Of a stretch of 64,000 nucleotides of DNA, positions 1 to 9,899 are shown one piece after another. Under the pieces are notes generated by a model that worked only from the letters and a program-made list of their open reading frames with translations, made no database searches and had not been told where the DNA came from. The DNA is from Prinsepia uniflora (taxonomy: Eukaryota > Streptophyta > Magnoliopsida > Rosales > Rosaceae): contig CM064871.1 in NCBI GenBank assembly GCA_032719365.1, positions 67,319,586 through 67,383,585 on the forward strand, read 5' to 3'. A program made the position numbers and the translations under genes. Numbering within the stretch: the first letter of the stretch is position 1; every line of letters begins with the position of its first letter.

Positions 1-549
1 TTATATACATGTAAATTGAGATAACCCCAAAATTCTCACCTCCTTGTCACGTGAATTACAAGTCACAATCTTTTCTTTGTTTTCTTTCCCTTTTGATGCT
101 GAAGGTGCCAGTGCACATGGTGGAGTAAAAGGTCGCGTAATTTCCAGGCTGTTTGATAAAGACGACCAAATTGGGCATATGCATAGAAACCTAAGTTGGA
201 TTATGGTAGAGTGTTATCAAAGTAATTTTCCATGAAAGTAAGTCACAACTTCACATCCAGAACCCAAAATAAAAGGCAAAAAATTTCTCACAACGCATAA
301 TTTATGGGTAAAGTGTCATTCTAACTTACTCCGCTCATTTTAATGGTATGTTTAGCTACAAATGCAACTTACAAAGAATCGATAGAGAAAAAATCAAAAT
401 AGATAACAAAGATAATGTGCATGAACAAATAAAAAAAATCGACTAAATCAAAATTTGACTCCTAAACGATCATAATTCATTCACATCTGCAATAAATAAA
501 TTATGAAATCCCAACATGGGGTTGATAGCTAACTGTGACTCTGTTCAGT
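1..549. other. Flank downstream of the chorismate mutase gene
   Basis: AT-rich sequence between the window edge and the stop codon of the minus-strand chorismate mutase gene. It should contain that gene's 3' UTR, but I see no clear canonical polyadenylation hexamer. A 63-codon plus-strand reading frame at 44-235 resembles no family I recognise and has no supporting context. It could be a terminal exon of a gene lying to the left, but nothing in the window tests this. Confidence 0.4.
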
Positions 550-3500
550 TTAATCCAATCTTCTCAGGAGATATTCAACCTGAACTTGCTTTGTGAGAGG
601 CATGATCCAATCCCCATAGAGACTGGCAACTAACTGTGGCTTGATTTTGTATGCAGGATTTGCCGCATTTTCTTCCTCCTGGTGGATTTTTACCTCCAGC
701 CCATATGTTTTGGCCTTCATCTCTACTCTCTTTGTGATCGTTGCTTCGACTGTTTCGAATGTAAGCAAGGCCATCAGTTGATTCCTGTCCTGCAAAACCA
801 AATACTCCAAAATGTGAGATAATATACCATCAAGAAAATTATGAGATATTCAAAAAATTTAAGATTAAGTTTACTTGTGCTCTAATGGCAGCCTCATATT
901 CGGCAGGGGATTGACGAAATTTTGCCTCTGCGACAAATTTACCGTAGTGGATTCTCTTCGAGAGTGCCTGTGACAAACATTGCACAAGTGGCTTGAGCAT
1001 TAACCAATTAACAAAGAAGCAGCTTTGCAAATACTTGCATAATAAGTTACTAATTGAAACTCAAAAGAGTGGAAAGCTGCAACAAGCAGTCATTCTTACT
1101 GAATTTTTTGCTGCCTTAGTAATTTAAGTCAGATTAAACTAGGGAAGAGAAGCTTTGGAAAAGCAGCCTAGGGCAGGACTCAAAGTTATAGCATACCACA
1201 CCCATCTTTGAGTTATTAGGACCTAGAACTACTCGGAAAAAACTCACAAAAATCATCTCCAGTAGCGTGTTGTAAAACCACTTTTACAACCCCTACACTT
1301 TCAATGTTGTAAATATCATTTTTGCGACAATAGTGTGTCGTAAATAAATTGTTACAAATTTCAATTTGTCTCCTTTCTGGATTCTTGTGGTTTTTTTAAT
1401 CGCTTCTCTCTCCCCCCTTCTCCTCTTTTGCTTTTTCTAATCATTTTTCCTCTCCCTTCTAGCCTATATCCAACACATGGTGGATATTGTACATTCAAAA
1501 ACCCTTTTACAACATGCATTGGAGCATTTTCCGGTAAATACTCTTGCAAATGTGGCTTTACAGTTTATAATACGCATGAACCATATAATGTGGCATTTTT
1601 GTTTTGGTCTCCAGGAGGAGGCCAAAATACACCAAGGGCCAAAGGCAATACAAAAGGCCAATTTGAAGGCTCAAGCCAGACGCCAGAGACTAAACAATCA
1701 GACGAAAGAGACGAAACAGAAACAAATAAAAACAAGCCTCTATAATGCAGCACTTAATTTCATAAACTACTATATTTGTGTTCAGCTAGTTTTTGTCTTA
1801 ACCTCTGTCAAAACAAATTGACAGACGCCGTCACGTGAAAACAATCAAGAACGTATATACAATCAGTTAAGAGTACTTCAATGCCTTACCTGCAAACAAA
1901 GTGTGTCACACACAGCTGCTGATCCACAATTACCATCATCTCCTTCTTTGACTAATCTTGGAAGCAAATCTCTAAAATACATATTCCATACCTTATTGTT
2001 TATATTAATTGAATCGGCATAAGGGTGCAGAACCTGGTGGCATATCAGACAATAAGGCAAAAATCAGGCAGAAATTAATTAGCAACGACATCAATGAAAA
2101 TTTACCTAGAACTTGCCAAATGAACCAACCTTAGAAATTACATACATGTTCTGTGTATTAGCAATTACCTGCGGGTACTGCAAAGGAGGAAGCATTGGCT
2201 CAGCTAAGTGCGCTGGGAAGAAAGGATGCTCATCTGGGCTCTTGTATCTACCCACCTGGTTTGCAAAATGAGAGTTCATTACAAAAAATTCAGAAATCAT
2301 GACGTAGGCTTCTTCATTAACAATGGGATAGTATTAGTCAAACTAATCGTTATCATCTCCTTTAATTAGATTACCTGGGAATGCAGTTTTTCAGTTTCCC
2401 TGACCATAAACTCAACCAGTGACCCACGATATCCATCCACAAAGGCATCCTGGTCATATGTGTCTGCATTGTAACAATACTGAGCCCTCTCCAAAAAGCT
2501 AAATATTATGCTATCCTCTTGTCGGATTAAAGAGTGCCTTATACTGTCTAAAGTTAAGCTTTCACTCTCATCCACCCTTTTCTTTCTTGAATATCTATAT
2601 GACAAAGAAGACTGCGACATCAGAAGTTCGCCTGCCAAAAATGGCCAGTCAAATGAACCAGCATAAACCTCTGGATACATAGTAATTGTTTGCCACATTT
2701 GAACTAGTTATGGTTTATCAAGGATGACAATTATTGCAACAGAAATGAGTGCCCACGAATAATTTCAAACTTCCTGAATAAGCAAAGCATTATTCTACAA
2801 CATAATACAAAATTTGGCTGGATTTGGAAGACCCAAGTTATTTTATTTGTGATCTCAAGCATAATAATAGAATAATCAATTTTCTAGTAACAATTAATAA
2901 CAAAACCCACCTCACCTGACATATGATGTCCTTTGATCATATTTAACTAATTACGCCTAGATAAACCAAGATTGGACTTTTCTAACAGACAAAATCATAA
3001 ATAACTGCTGGCCTACATTGGTAACCTCAAATGTCAATGTTTTTCGAACCCCAAAACTCTTTGAAATTTGTCTATCATGAAATTAAATTGGTAAAATCCG
3101 AAGGGCCATCCTGCTCCAAAAACATTGCTGCAATTTATTTGTTAATCTTCCTTGCAAAGTTGCAAACACATCAAGCAAAAACCTTCCTAAAAACAAGTTC
3201 GCTTGCAGGATATATACGATCCCAATCTACCCATTTCACATAAAAATCAAATAGTTTTACTACAAAATGCCCAGTTATTTGAAATTAATTATTAGATATG
3301 CATTGTTCTCAATGGTTCAGAACAATTGAAGGAACAAAATCGACAACAAATAAACATGACCTTAATCAGCAATAACATATAAGTTATAGTGTTATACAGC
3401 AGTAAAAAATCAACATACCTCATGGGAGATGTTGAAGGAGGCGAAACTTGAAGACGATGAAGCTGTTTTCTTCCTGGATTCAATCGAAAAACATGGTCGG

Positions 3501-3609
3501 TAGTTTTGAAAAGGGTCTGGGAGCCAAAATGTGGAGTGGGTTTTGAAGATCTTGAGGCGCTGTGGGATGGAACGTTGTGCATTGCAGCTTTTAGCAACAG
3601 GGCATCCAT
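550..3609 (-). CDS. CM1: Chorismate mutase, plastid CM1 type (six exons)
   Basis: Converts chorismate to prephenate, the first committed step to phenylalanine and tyrosine; plastid CM1 enzymes are allosterically controlled by aromatic amino acids. Exons in transcript order: 3609-3419, 2585-2375, 2255-2169, 2033-1890, 967-875, 789-550. Every intron has GT-AG ends, and joining keeps one frame of 321 codons plus stop, close to the family length. Residues 1 to about 64 are Ser/Arg-rich and acid-poor, fitting a transit peptide. The mature part shows VDESESLTL (68-76), LIRQEDSIIF (83-92, first catalytic arginine region), the GDDGNCGS regulatory-site region (exon 4), LSKRIHYGKFVAEAKF (from 213, second Arg/Lys pair) and the ending VEYLLRRLD. 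The start at 3609 is preferred over an in-frame Met at 3684 because the TATA box lies only about 12 nt from the latter. No lesions seen. The first acceptor (2586) was chosen by frame; neighbouring AGs cannot be fully excluded. Confidence 0.95.
1262..1360. repeat. Possible DNA-transposon remnant in intron 4 of the chorismate mutase gene
   Basis: The 922-bp intron 968-1889 holds several copies of gTTGTAAA/TTTACAA and GCGACAnnnTGTCGT words in both orientations within about 100 bp. Short inverted sub-terminal words of this kind resemble CACTA-type or MITE sub-terminal arrays. No clean termini or target duplication are visible, so the class is a guess. Confidence 0.25.
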
Positions 3610-3695
3610 GATGGTGGTGGTGATTTTGACTTTGAAAAATCCTTGGCTTGGGAGAGAGAGGGAAATGGAGTTATGGGGATTCACCAGAGACAGAC

Positions 3696-3703
3696 TTTAT
3701 ATA
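3696..3703 (-). promoter_or_regulatory. TATA box of the chorismate mutase gene
   Basis: On the minus strand this reads TATATAAA, 87 nt upstream of the chosen start codon at 3609. A transcript starting 25-35 nt downstream would have a short 5' UTR of about 55-65 nt. Confidence 0.6.
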
Positions 3704-3781
3704 AAACGTATTAGCCCCAAATTGCACCCGCTTTATTGCTTACGTTGCCGCTATTTTGAAGCGCATGTTATTGTAGCGTAA

Positions 3782-4556
3782 TTTCACACGTGGGAAAAAA
3801 CTATCTTATTCACACATCTGTTGCGCAATATTCATAATCATTATAAAACTCTACTTCTAGTAATTAAAGGGAAAAGGGGGTGGATTGGGTCAATCAATTT
3901 TTAACCTAATTTTCTGAATTTTTAATTGAACAAAAATTAATACAAATAGGGTAATTGATTATCAGAATTGGACTAAATTGTAAATTTAATTCATATTTTT
4001 CTGTCAAAGGGGTCCAACTCAATTTGACCAAAAAAAAGAAAAAAGGATCCAACTCAATTAGCAATAATCTTAAATAAAAGCTAGGTTAATATTCAATTTC
4101 CGATAATATCCCACCAAATTTAGATTGTGTTTGGATAAAAGACTTTTAAGCCTATGAGACAGGCTAATTATTAAATTATACAATTGTATTATGTTAATAC
4201 ATCATTATGTCGTTTACAAATGTTGTTATTAAGTGCCACTCGACCAACATACATCAAATAATTGACAATCAGTTGGATTTAAGAATTCATAGAGAATGAA
4301 ACAGGTGTTGAAATTAAGATTTGAAAATCGTTATAACAACTTTCGAGCTACCATCTAAGACCTTGATTGTTTCATGATATGATTGTTGATTTGGTGTAGA
4401 ACAACATCAACAACACTCTCTATTTAGTAAATCTAAATTCGACTACAAACTATAAATATATTAGTTATAATCAATGTGACTACATTTACGTCAATTTCAA
4501 AATTACATTTTTAATTCATTATATTTTATAACGAAACACATTAATTAATTTGTTTT
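3782..4556. other. AT-rich intergenic region
   Basis: No open frame, RNA gene or recognisable repeat. It lies between the chorismate mutase promoter and the first GT61 pseudogene piece. Confidence 0.5.
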
Positions 4557-4860
4557 CTTGATAAATGTCGATCAATGCTTTGTTATAGGCCTTATGCAAA
4601 TAACCCTCGAGCCTAGTCAAATTAAGTTTGACATTTCTCCTCAAAAAAAAAAAAAAAAAGTTTGACATTTTGTTCATAAAAGTAGATGTCCATAATCTTG
4701 GGTGGCCAACCATTTTTTTCCCGAAGGGCAGTTGAGTCTTTGAGCAACATCAACCAAGCTACCCTCCACCGCTTAATTCCTTTACTCAAAATAACCCACA
4801 TTTGAATCCAGTGCTCGCTTCCCATAAAATGCATAGGCAACCCAATTTAACCCAATTAGA
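4557..4860 (-). pseudogene. GT61 glycosyltransferase pseudogene, C-terminal piece
   Basis: Translating the minus strand gives a decayed match to the C-terminus of the intact GT61 gene at 49894-51705. AFYGKRALD aligns with AFFGRPAKE, EGSLVDV with ESSLVGL, then LKDSTALREKNGWPPKIMDIY with LKDPFALQRKGWPPEIMDIY, and LNLTRLEGYLHKAYNKA with LDLTRFKGCLRKAYIKA. There are two stop codons and at least one frameshift in the upstream half, plus a small A-rich insertion. It is in the same orientation as, and collinear with, the pieces at 22520-22868 and 46906-47560, so it is probably the 3' end of the same dead gene. A separate tandem duplicate is the alternative. Confidence 0.8.
4637..4657 (+). mobile_element. 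Tiny poly(A) retroposon insertion with 13-bp target duplication
   Basis: CTCCTC followed by 15 A is flanked by exact 13-bp direct repeats AAGTTTGACATTT (4624-4636 and 4658-4670). The paralogous site in the intact GT61 gene (around 49970-49985) has one copy of the target and no insert, giving an empty-site comparison. The structure is that of a severely 5'-truncated, LINE-machinery-driven retroposition event. Confidence 0.75.
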
Positions 4861-6100
4861 ACTAGCCCGCGGCATTGGGTCCTGCTCAAATATTTTCAGC
4901 CTAGGCCGGATCGGAATTATTAAATTATTTTTAAAATTACGAGTCGGGCGGGCTTACTTATATATATAAGAACTCAAGCTTTTTATCGGCCCTAATTTTT
5001 ATCGGACTTTTCTAGTTGGACCTACTAAACTCATTCGGGCGAGGCTCAAGTGAGCTTTTAGAAATAAATTATTTTTCAAATTTTAAGGTTGCAAAAAAAA
5101 ATATAGGCATGTGATTTCATTTGTTTTCATACTGAAACTTTGGACGAGTCATTTCCATTTATTTATTTCAATTGTGGGTGTATATATTCTTATTGTTTAA
5201 TTAACCTAATCTAATGTCTCACATACTAAGACCAATTATATATGTTCAAACTTCAAACCCAATAATACTTTTCCATGGGTTTTAGATGGAAACCACAAGA
5301 TTTGTTGTTGTTTTGATGTCTGTTGTAGTTCACAATATAATTAGTTGACTTATTGGTCATTAAAAACGTATAAAAAAGTAGGAAGTAACTAATATTATGC
5401 CACCAAAAATATGTTTGATTAAGAAATAGGAATGTATAATTTGGAATATAAGACAGTTGGGTAAATAGTAAAATGCATGGAAGAATATATGTACTATTTA
5501 CCAGCACATTCCTGGTATATATAACAAATTGATACGTAGTGTCATTAGTGCCTATTAATATAATGACAATAATTAGGATTCCTAATTAAGCAAGTGGTAT
5601 GGAGGGGTAGTTTGTATTTGTGAGAGCCAGAGGGTTGTATTGTATAAATTATATAGGTAGGTTAGGGTTTCTACCATCTTTGGGCTGAAAGGGTTATATT
5701 GGGTTGGGGTTAGGGTTGGGCTTTGGGTTGTATTGGTCTTGGGTGGGTTTAGCTCTTTTCGGTTATTTGGGCTAATATAAAAAATGGGCTTGGGTGGGTT
5801 TAGTGCATTTATGTTATTTGGGCTATATATTTGGGCTTACGGGTCAGGCTTATATGGGCGAACCGGATTGGGTTTATCGAGTCCGAGCCTATTGGGTTTG
5901 AGCACCCTAAGCCCAAGCCCAACCTGCTAACTCTTGGGTCGGGTTTTTGTCCACCGAGCCTATCGGGCCCCCATAAGCCCATGGGATTTTGGGCAAAATG
6001 GTGAAGGCTAATTAGAACCCCCGACAAAAACACATAGCGTGCCCCCAAGAACAAACAAGTGTGTAAGTGCAGCTCTATGAACCCAGTGGCGGAGGGAAAG
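4861..6100. repeat. Intergenic DNA with two G-rich degenerate repeat stretches
   Basis: 4861-5060 and 5650-5990 are dominated by variants of GGGTT, GGGCT and CGGGT words, a type of degenerate dispersed repeat common in plant genomes. The part between (5060-5640) is AT-rich with nothing recognised. No gene supported. Confidence 0.4.
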
Positions 6101-6569
6101 TGTCAGAGCCCGTCCCAATCCCCCCGGGATTAACGCGGGATGACCCTGATCCCGTCTGACACGGAGTGTCAGACAAGGGAAAATTCCGACTTTAGCCCGC
6201 TCGGGCCTTCAGAGTACGCCATGATCCGGATGAGGTATGTGATGTCTTGGTCTCTGCAATAGCCCGCATCCGCTGTCAACCCAAAAGGCAGTCAAAACAT
6301 TAAAAGTTGTGAGTGGACAAAACAATAATTGATAGAAAAGATTTTCATAAAGACATTTGTACCCTTCACTAAAAAGTATGCATGCATTCAAAAACCATTT
6401 ATCCAAAAGAACCATAAAGAAACCAACCATACGGGCCACTGTCCAAATCCATGTGGGACTCAGCCTAAAACCTGTACACATCACATCATATAACATATAC
6501 ATATAAATCATGCTACCAATCCTGTCACGGTTTATAGAGCTACGCGCGTGCTACTTGGGGTCTCAAAGC
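6101..6569 (-). mobile_element. LTR 'A', 3'-end segment (minus-oriented gypsy-type LTR)
   Basis: Begins on the plus strand with TGTCAGAGCCCGTCCC, the reverse complement of the family's LTR 3' end (GGGACGGG...TGACA). It then follows the same order of blocks as the 3' ends of E1-E3 read in reverse: CCCGTCTGACA, the hinge around 6240-6270, and GTGAGTGGACAAAA. There is no PBS complement to its left, so this is a 3' or solo LTR. It is interrupted at 6570-6574 by element E1 and resumes at 16516. Confidence 0.8.
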
Positions 6570-6574
6570 CCAAG

Positions 6575-9500
6575 TGTAACGACCCGTCCCGAATATCGGG
6601 ATTTAATAATATTTAATTGTGATTCACTAATCTCGGATTAGTTGGGCGATTTCGGACGAATTGTGCAAAATGACCGTTTTGCCCCTGGGTGTGGGCAAAA
6701 CGTTGACTTTTAATTCGGATGGTCAAATGGACTTTGACCGATGACCGTGACGTAGTTCGGGACGTCACGAGTTCATAGACAGGTGGTACGTTCGATTCCG
6801 ACGTTCGTGGTGAAAGTTATGATATACGGAAGTCCAGGGGCATTTTCGTAATTTGGACGATGTATGGGCAAATGTTGACTTTTTGACCAGGATGTCCGAT
6901 GGCCGAGGGCCAAGGACCGTTACGTAGGTTTCGTCGATGCGAATCCAACGACAGGCAGCACGCCGAAATCGGAGATTCGACGACGAAGTTATGGGTCACG
7001 GAAGTTTGGTTTCGTTATGCACGCATTACGAGGCGTGGACACGTGGCGTTCTCTGATTGGTCTGAATTTCTGAGTGGGACACATGGACCACTAACCTTTA
7101 ATTATTGGGATCAGATCTGGATTGGTCAGATTGATTAAATTATTGGATTAAAAAATATAAAGTATTCCCACTTATTGCATCTTTTGATCTGGACCCTTAA
7201 TCTCAATGGTGAGATTGAATCTGGACCATCCATTTTTCCTTATCATCTCCCTTCCCATATTATATTTGCTTACCTGCACAACCATTCGAACCGTGCACCC
7301 AAAACCTTCACACATCTCCTCTGTGCACATGTGTGGGTCACTGAGATTGTGAGAACCAGCGGGAGGCGGCAGGACGTCGGCGGCGACCGCGGTGGTCCAC
7401 GGCGGCCGTGTTAACCCGGGAGGAAGTTATGCCCAGGTTTTTGGAAATCGACGATCCGTCGTGTTTCTGAGCTCCTTCTCGACTCCTTTGGGACTTGGGG
7501 TCAGAAACAGACACAGGGGACTGGTTTTCGAAGCTCGAAGTGAGCTGGGCACGGCGGGGACGGCGGTGCCCGTAACCCGGTTCGAAACCAAAAATGGTGA
7601 ACGGGTTTTGGATGGGTTTTGGACGTTGGATTTGATCCTACGGTGTTCTCTGAGCATAAACGAATCTTGTGGACGTGAATTTGGGGCTCGAGGCGGCCGG
7701 AATCGGGAGGAAGGACGATCGGAAATTCTGAGCTTCGGGTTTGAGTTCAGAGGTATGATTCGTGACGTTACTTTTGGTTTTTGATTCCACAGAACTGTTG
7801 GTTGAACTCAGACGGTCTTGCAGGTGAAAACCCCGTCCAAAATGATCCAGTATCGACGGAGAACCAGTCGGGTTGGCCCGCGGGTCACGGCGACCCGTTT
7901 ACCAGTCGTTCGGGTTGAACGACGGTGAACAGTACCCGGCGCGTGGGTTTCACGCGCAGGGAGTTCAACCGGCGCGTGGGGGCGCGTGTGAGGTAATTTT
8001 GGGAAACTTCCAACATGACTTTTGTCCTATACAATGTAACGAACATTTTAGCGTTGGTTTCGTGTCGATCGGATCCCGTTTCGTTATTGTTCGGGATGTC
8101 CGAAGGTTTTAAATCCAGTTTAAAAATACTTAAAAATTTGGGAAAATTACGGGACTTGAATAGGATGTTAATGATGAGGTTAGTGATCCTCTAAATTGAT
8201 TTGAACAGGATTGGGAGTCCCGGTGATAGTGATGTGGCCCGGGAAGGCCTATGGCACGCGTATCGAGGCGCTCGGTTAAACGGTCTGTGAGTGGACATTG
8301 GTTTCATAAATTCGATGCATGCATAACTGTTTTATGATTTTTATAATTATGATTAAATGATTTACTTTGGATATCGGTGAATTTAAAATGATTTCACGTA
8401 TTTCGAGGTGAATTACGTATTTGCACGTAAACCGAGATTTTCTGGATTTTCACCGATTTCCATAAATGTGGTTGGATATGATTTCATGAAATGGTTACGA
8501 ACTTGAATAATGTAAAATCGGGCCAGGGGCCCAGTTGAACTATGAAATCGGGCCAGGGGCCCAGTTGATTTATGAAATCGGGCCAGGGGCCCAGTTAACA
8601 TGTGGATCGGGCCAGGGGCCCAGTTAATTTATGAAATCGGGCCAGGGGCCCAGTTAACATGTGGATCGGGCCAGGGGCCCAGTTAACTTGTGAAATCGGG
8701 TCAGGGGCCCAGTTGACTTCTACATGTGTTTGCGGGTCGGGGACCCTAAAACGGAATTGAATAAATGTTTTCTGGTTTACATTTTATATATATTCACATG
8801 CTAAAAACAATAGTGGTTTTGATGATATGGAAAATCTGGTTATGGCATGTTTCACGGTATTTGGGCTTGAGACCCGTCTGATGAAACTTAATAATTGGTT
8901 TGGACTTTTTTATCCATGTATATATATATGCCTTGCATGTGGATATCGATAAAATGTATTTAGTACTGCACTGTATAGATCCTTTCATAATATATTGTCT
9001 CCTCCGGCGAGGTACCCCGGAGAGGTCACGGGCGTCTAGTACGTCCAGCGTCTATGACGCTAAGCATCAGGTGATGCTGCATCAGGTGATGCTGTACCCG
9101 AACGGGGTTCGGGGATTTAACTCGAAAAATTGAGACCCGAGTGGCACGCGTAGCCTTGTGATTGTGACCTTATTGACGTCAGGGACGTCAGACATCAGGG
9201 ATGTCGGATTGGAGTGTATAGTGCAGTGGCTAAAATAATGGTTATGGTTTATATTATATGCCTTATGGTTCATATTACTGGATTTATGAAATAACTCTTG
9301 GATTTACTTTTGGAAATTGAAACTAGGCTTTGGTTTCCGGGCTAAGGCCCTAATGGTTATTTCTAAATAAATATGGGATTATTGGTTTTGGTGCATGCAT
9401 ATGATTTTACTGAGGGGCATAAATGTCTTATAAATGTTTTAAACAGACTTGTTTATTTTCGTCCACTCACAGCTTTTGTTTTCAATGCCCTTCAGGTTGA

Positions 9501-9678
9501 TTCCGGATACGACTGCAGCAGATACTTGAGCATCGCACACCTCCTCCATCGATCCTTACGCACTCTGGAAGCCCGTTTGGGCAATGGCAATCGGTTATCC
9601 CTTGTCTGGCGCCTCTTGTCAGACGGGAGCACGTCACATTCCATGGTAATCCCGGGGGGATTGGGATGGGTCGTGTCA
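6575..9678 (+). repeat. 5' LTR of E1
   Basis: 3104 bp, starting TGTAACGACCCGTCCC and ending GGGTCGTGTCA. A short hairpin CCCGAATATCGGG lies just inside the start. It contains a GC-rich stretch at 7354-7410, the family hallmark GGCGCGTGGG around 7938-7990, a hairpin array (8518-8746), and a block (about 8760-9290) nearly identical to the LTR of the coding element. Open frames of up to 130 codons here are not protein-like. Confidence 0.93.
8518..8746 (+). repeat. Tandem array of GGGCC-AGG-GGCCC hairpin units in E1 5' LTR
   Basis: Eight units spaced about 30 bp, each a 5-bp perfect inverted repeat with a 3-nt loop followed by AGTT and an A/T-rich linker. The last unit is GGGTC-GGG-GACCC (8734-8746), where both arms changed together. 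The same array is at 15350-15578 in the 3' LTR. Confidence 0.9.
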
Positions 9679-9680
9679 AG

Positions 9681-9693
9681 TGGTATCAGAGCA
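9681..9693 (+). other. Primer-binding site of E1
   Basis: TGGTATCAGAGCA, two bases after the 5' LTR. It is complementary to the 3' end of plant initiator tRNA-Met, the usual primer of plant LTR retrotransposons. Confidence 0.92.
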
Positions 9694-9793
9694 GGTTTTG
9701 CTCTTTGGTGCGTGAGGACGAGGGTGTGATGTCTCTTTGGGCTGCAGTTCCGTTGTCAACCTGATAGATAGTTTTGGTAGATTGGGTGTGTTT

Positions 9794-9899
9794 GGCCCGA
9801 TACGCCGTGCGTTGATGCGATTCAACCCAAGTGGGGTTGAATACAAGGCCCGATACGCCGTGCGTTGATGCGATTCAACCCAAGTGGGGTTGAATACAA
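9794..9899 (+). repeat. 53-bp tandem duplication just after the E1 PBS
   Basis: Two perfect 53-bp copies, 9794-9846 and 9847-9899, each starting GGCCCGATACGCC. E3 has a single version at about 31480-31530, so the duplication is specific to E1. Confidence 0.9.

Noticed and set aside
1428..1821. Overlapping 105- and 114-codon frames in chorismate mutase intron 4
   Set aside because: Antisense to the gene, inside an intron, with no recognisable domain.
2586..2698. N-terminal extension of chorismate mutase exon 2 to the Met at 2698
   Set aside because: Joining exon 1 at the acceptor before 2585 gives the conserved KKRVDESES junction in frame; the extension is intron read-through.
3610..3684. 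Upstream in-frame Met at 3684 as the chorismate mutase start
   Set aside because: Only about 12 nt from the TATA box, so unlikely to be in the mRNA; the downstream Met starts a typical transit peptide.
5650..5760. GGGTTAGGG and TTTAGGG-like words suggesting interstitial telomere repeat
   Set aside because: Units are irregular and interspersed with GGGCT and GGGTTG; no run of TTTAGGG.
7392..7784. 130-codon open frame in the E1 LTR (and its copy in the 3' LTR)
   Set aside because: Lies wholly in LTR sequence, is GC-driven, is shortened in the other LTR copy, and resembles no protein family.
8518..8746. CRISPR-like regularly spaced repeats
   Set aside because: Plant nuclear LTR context; the spacers are short repetitive linkers, not unique sequences, and no cas genes exist.
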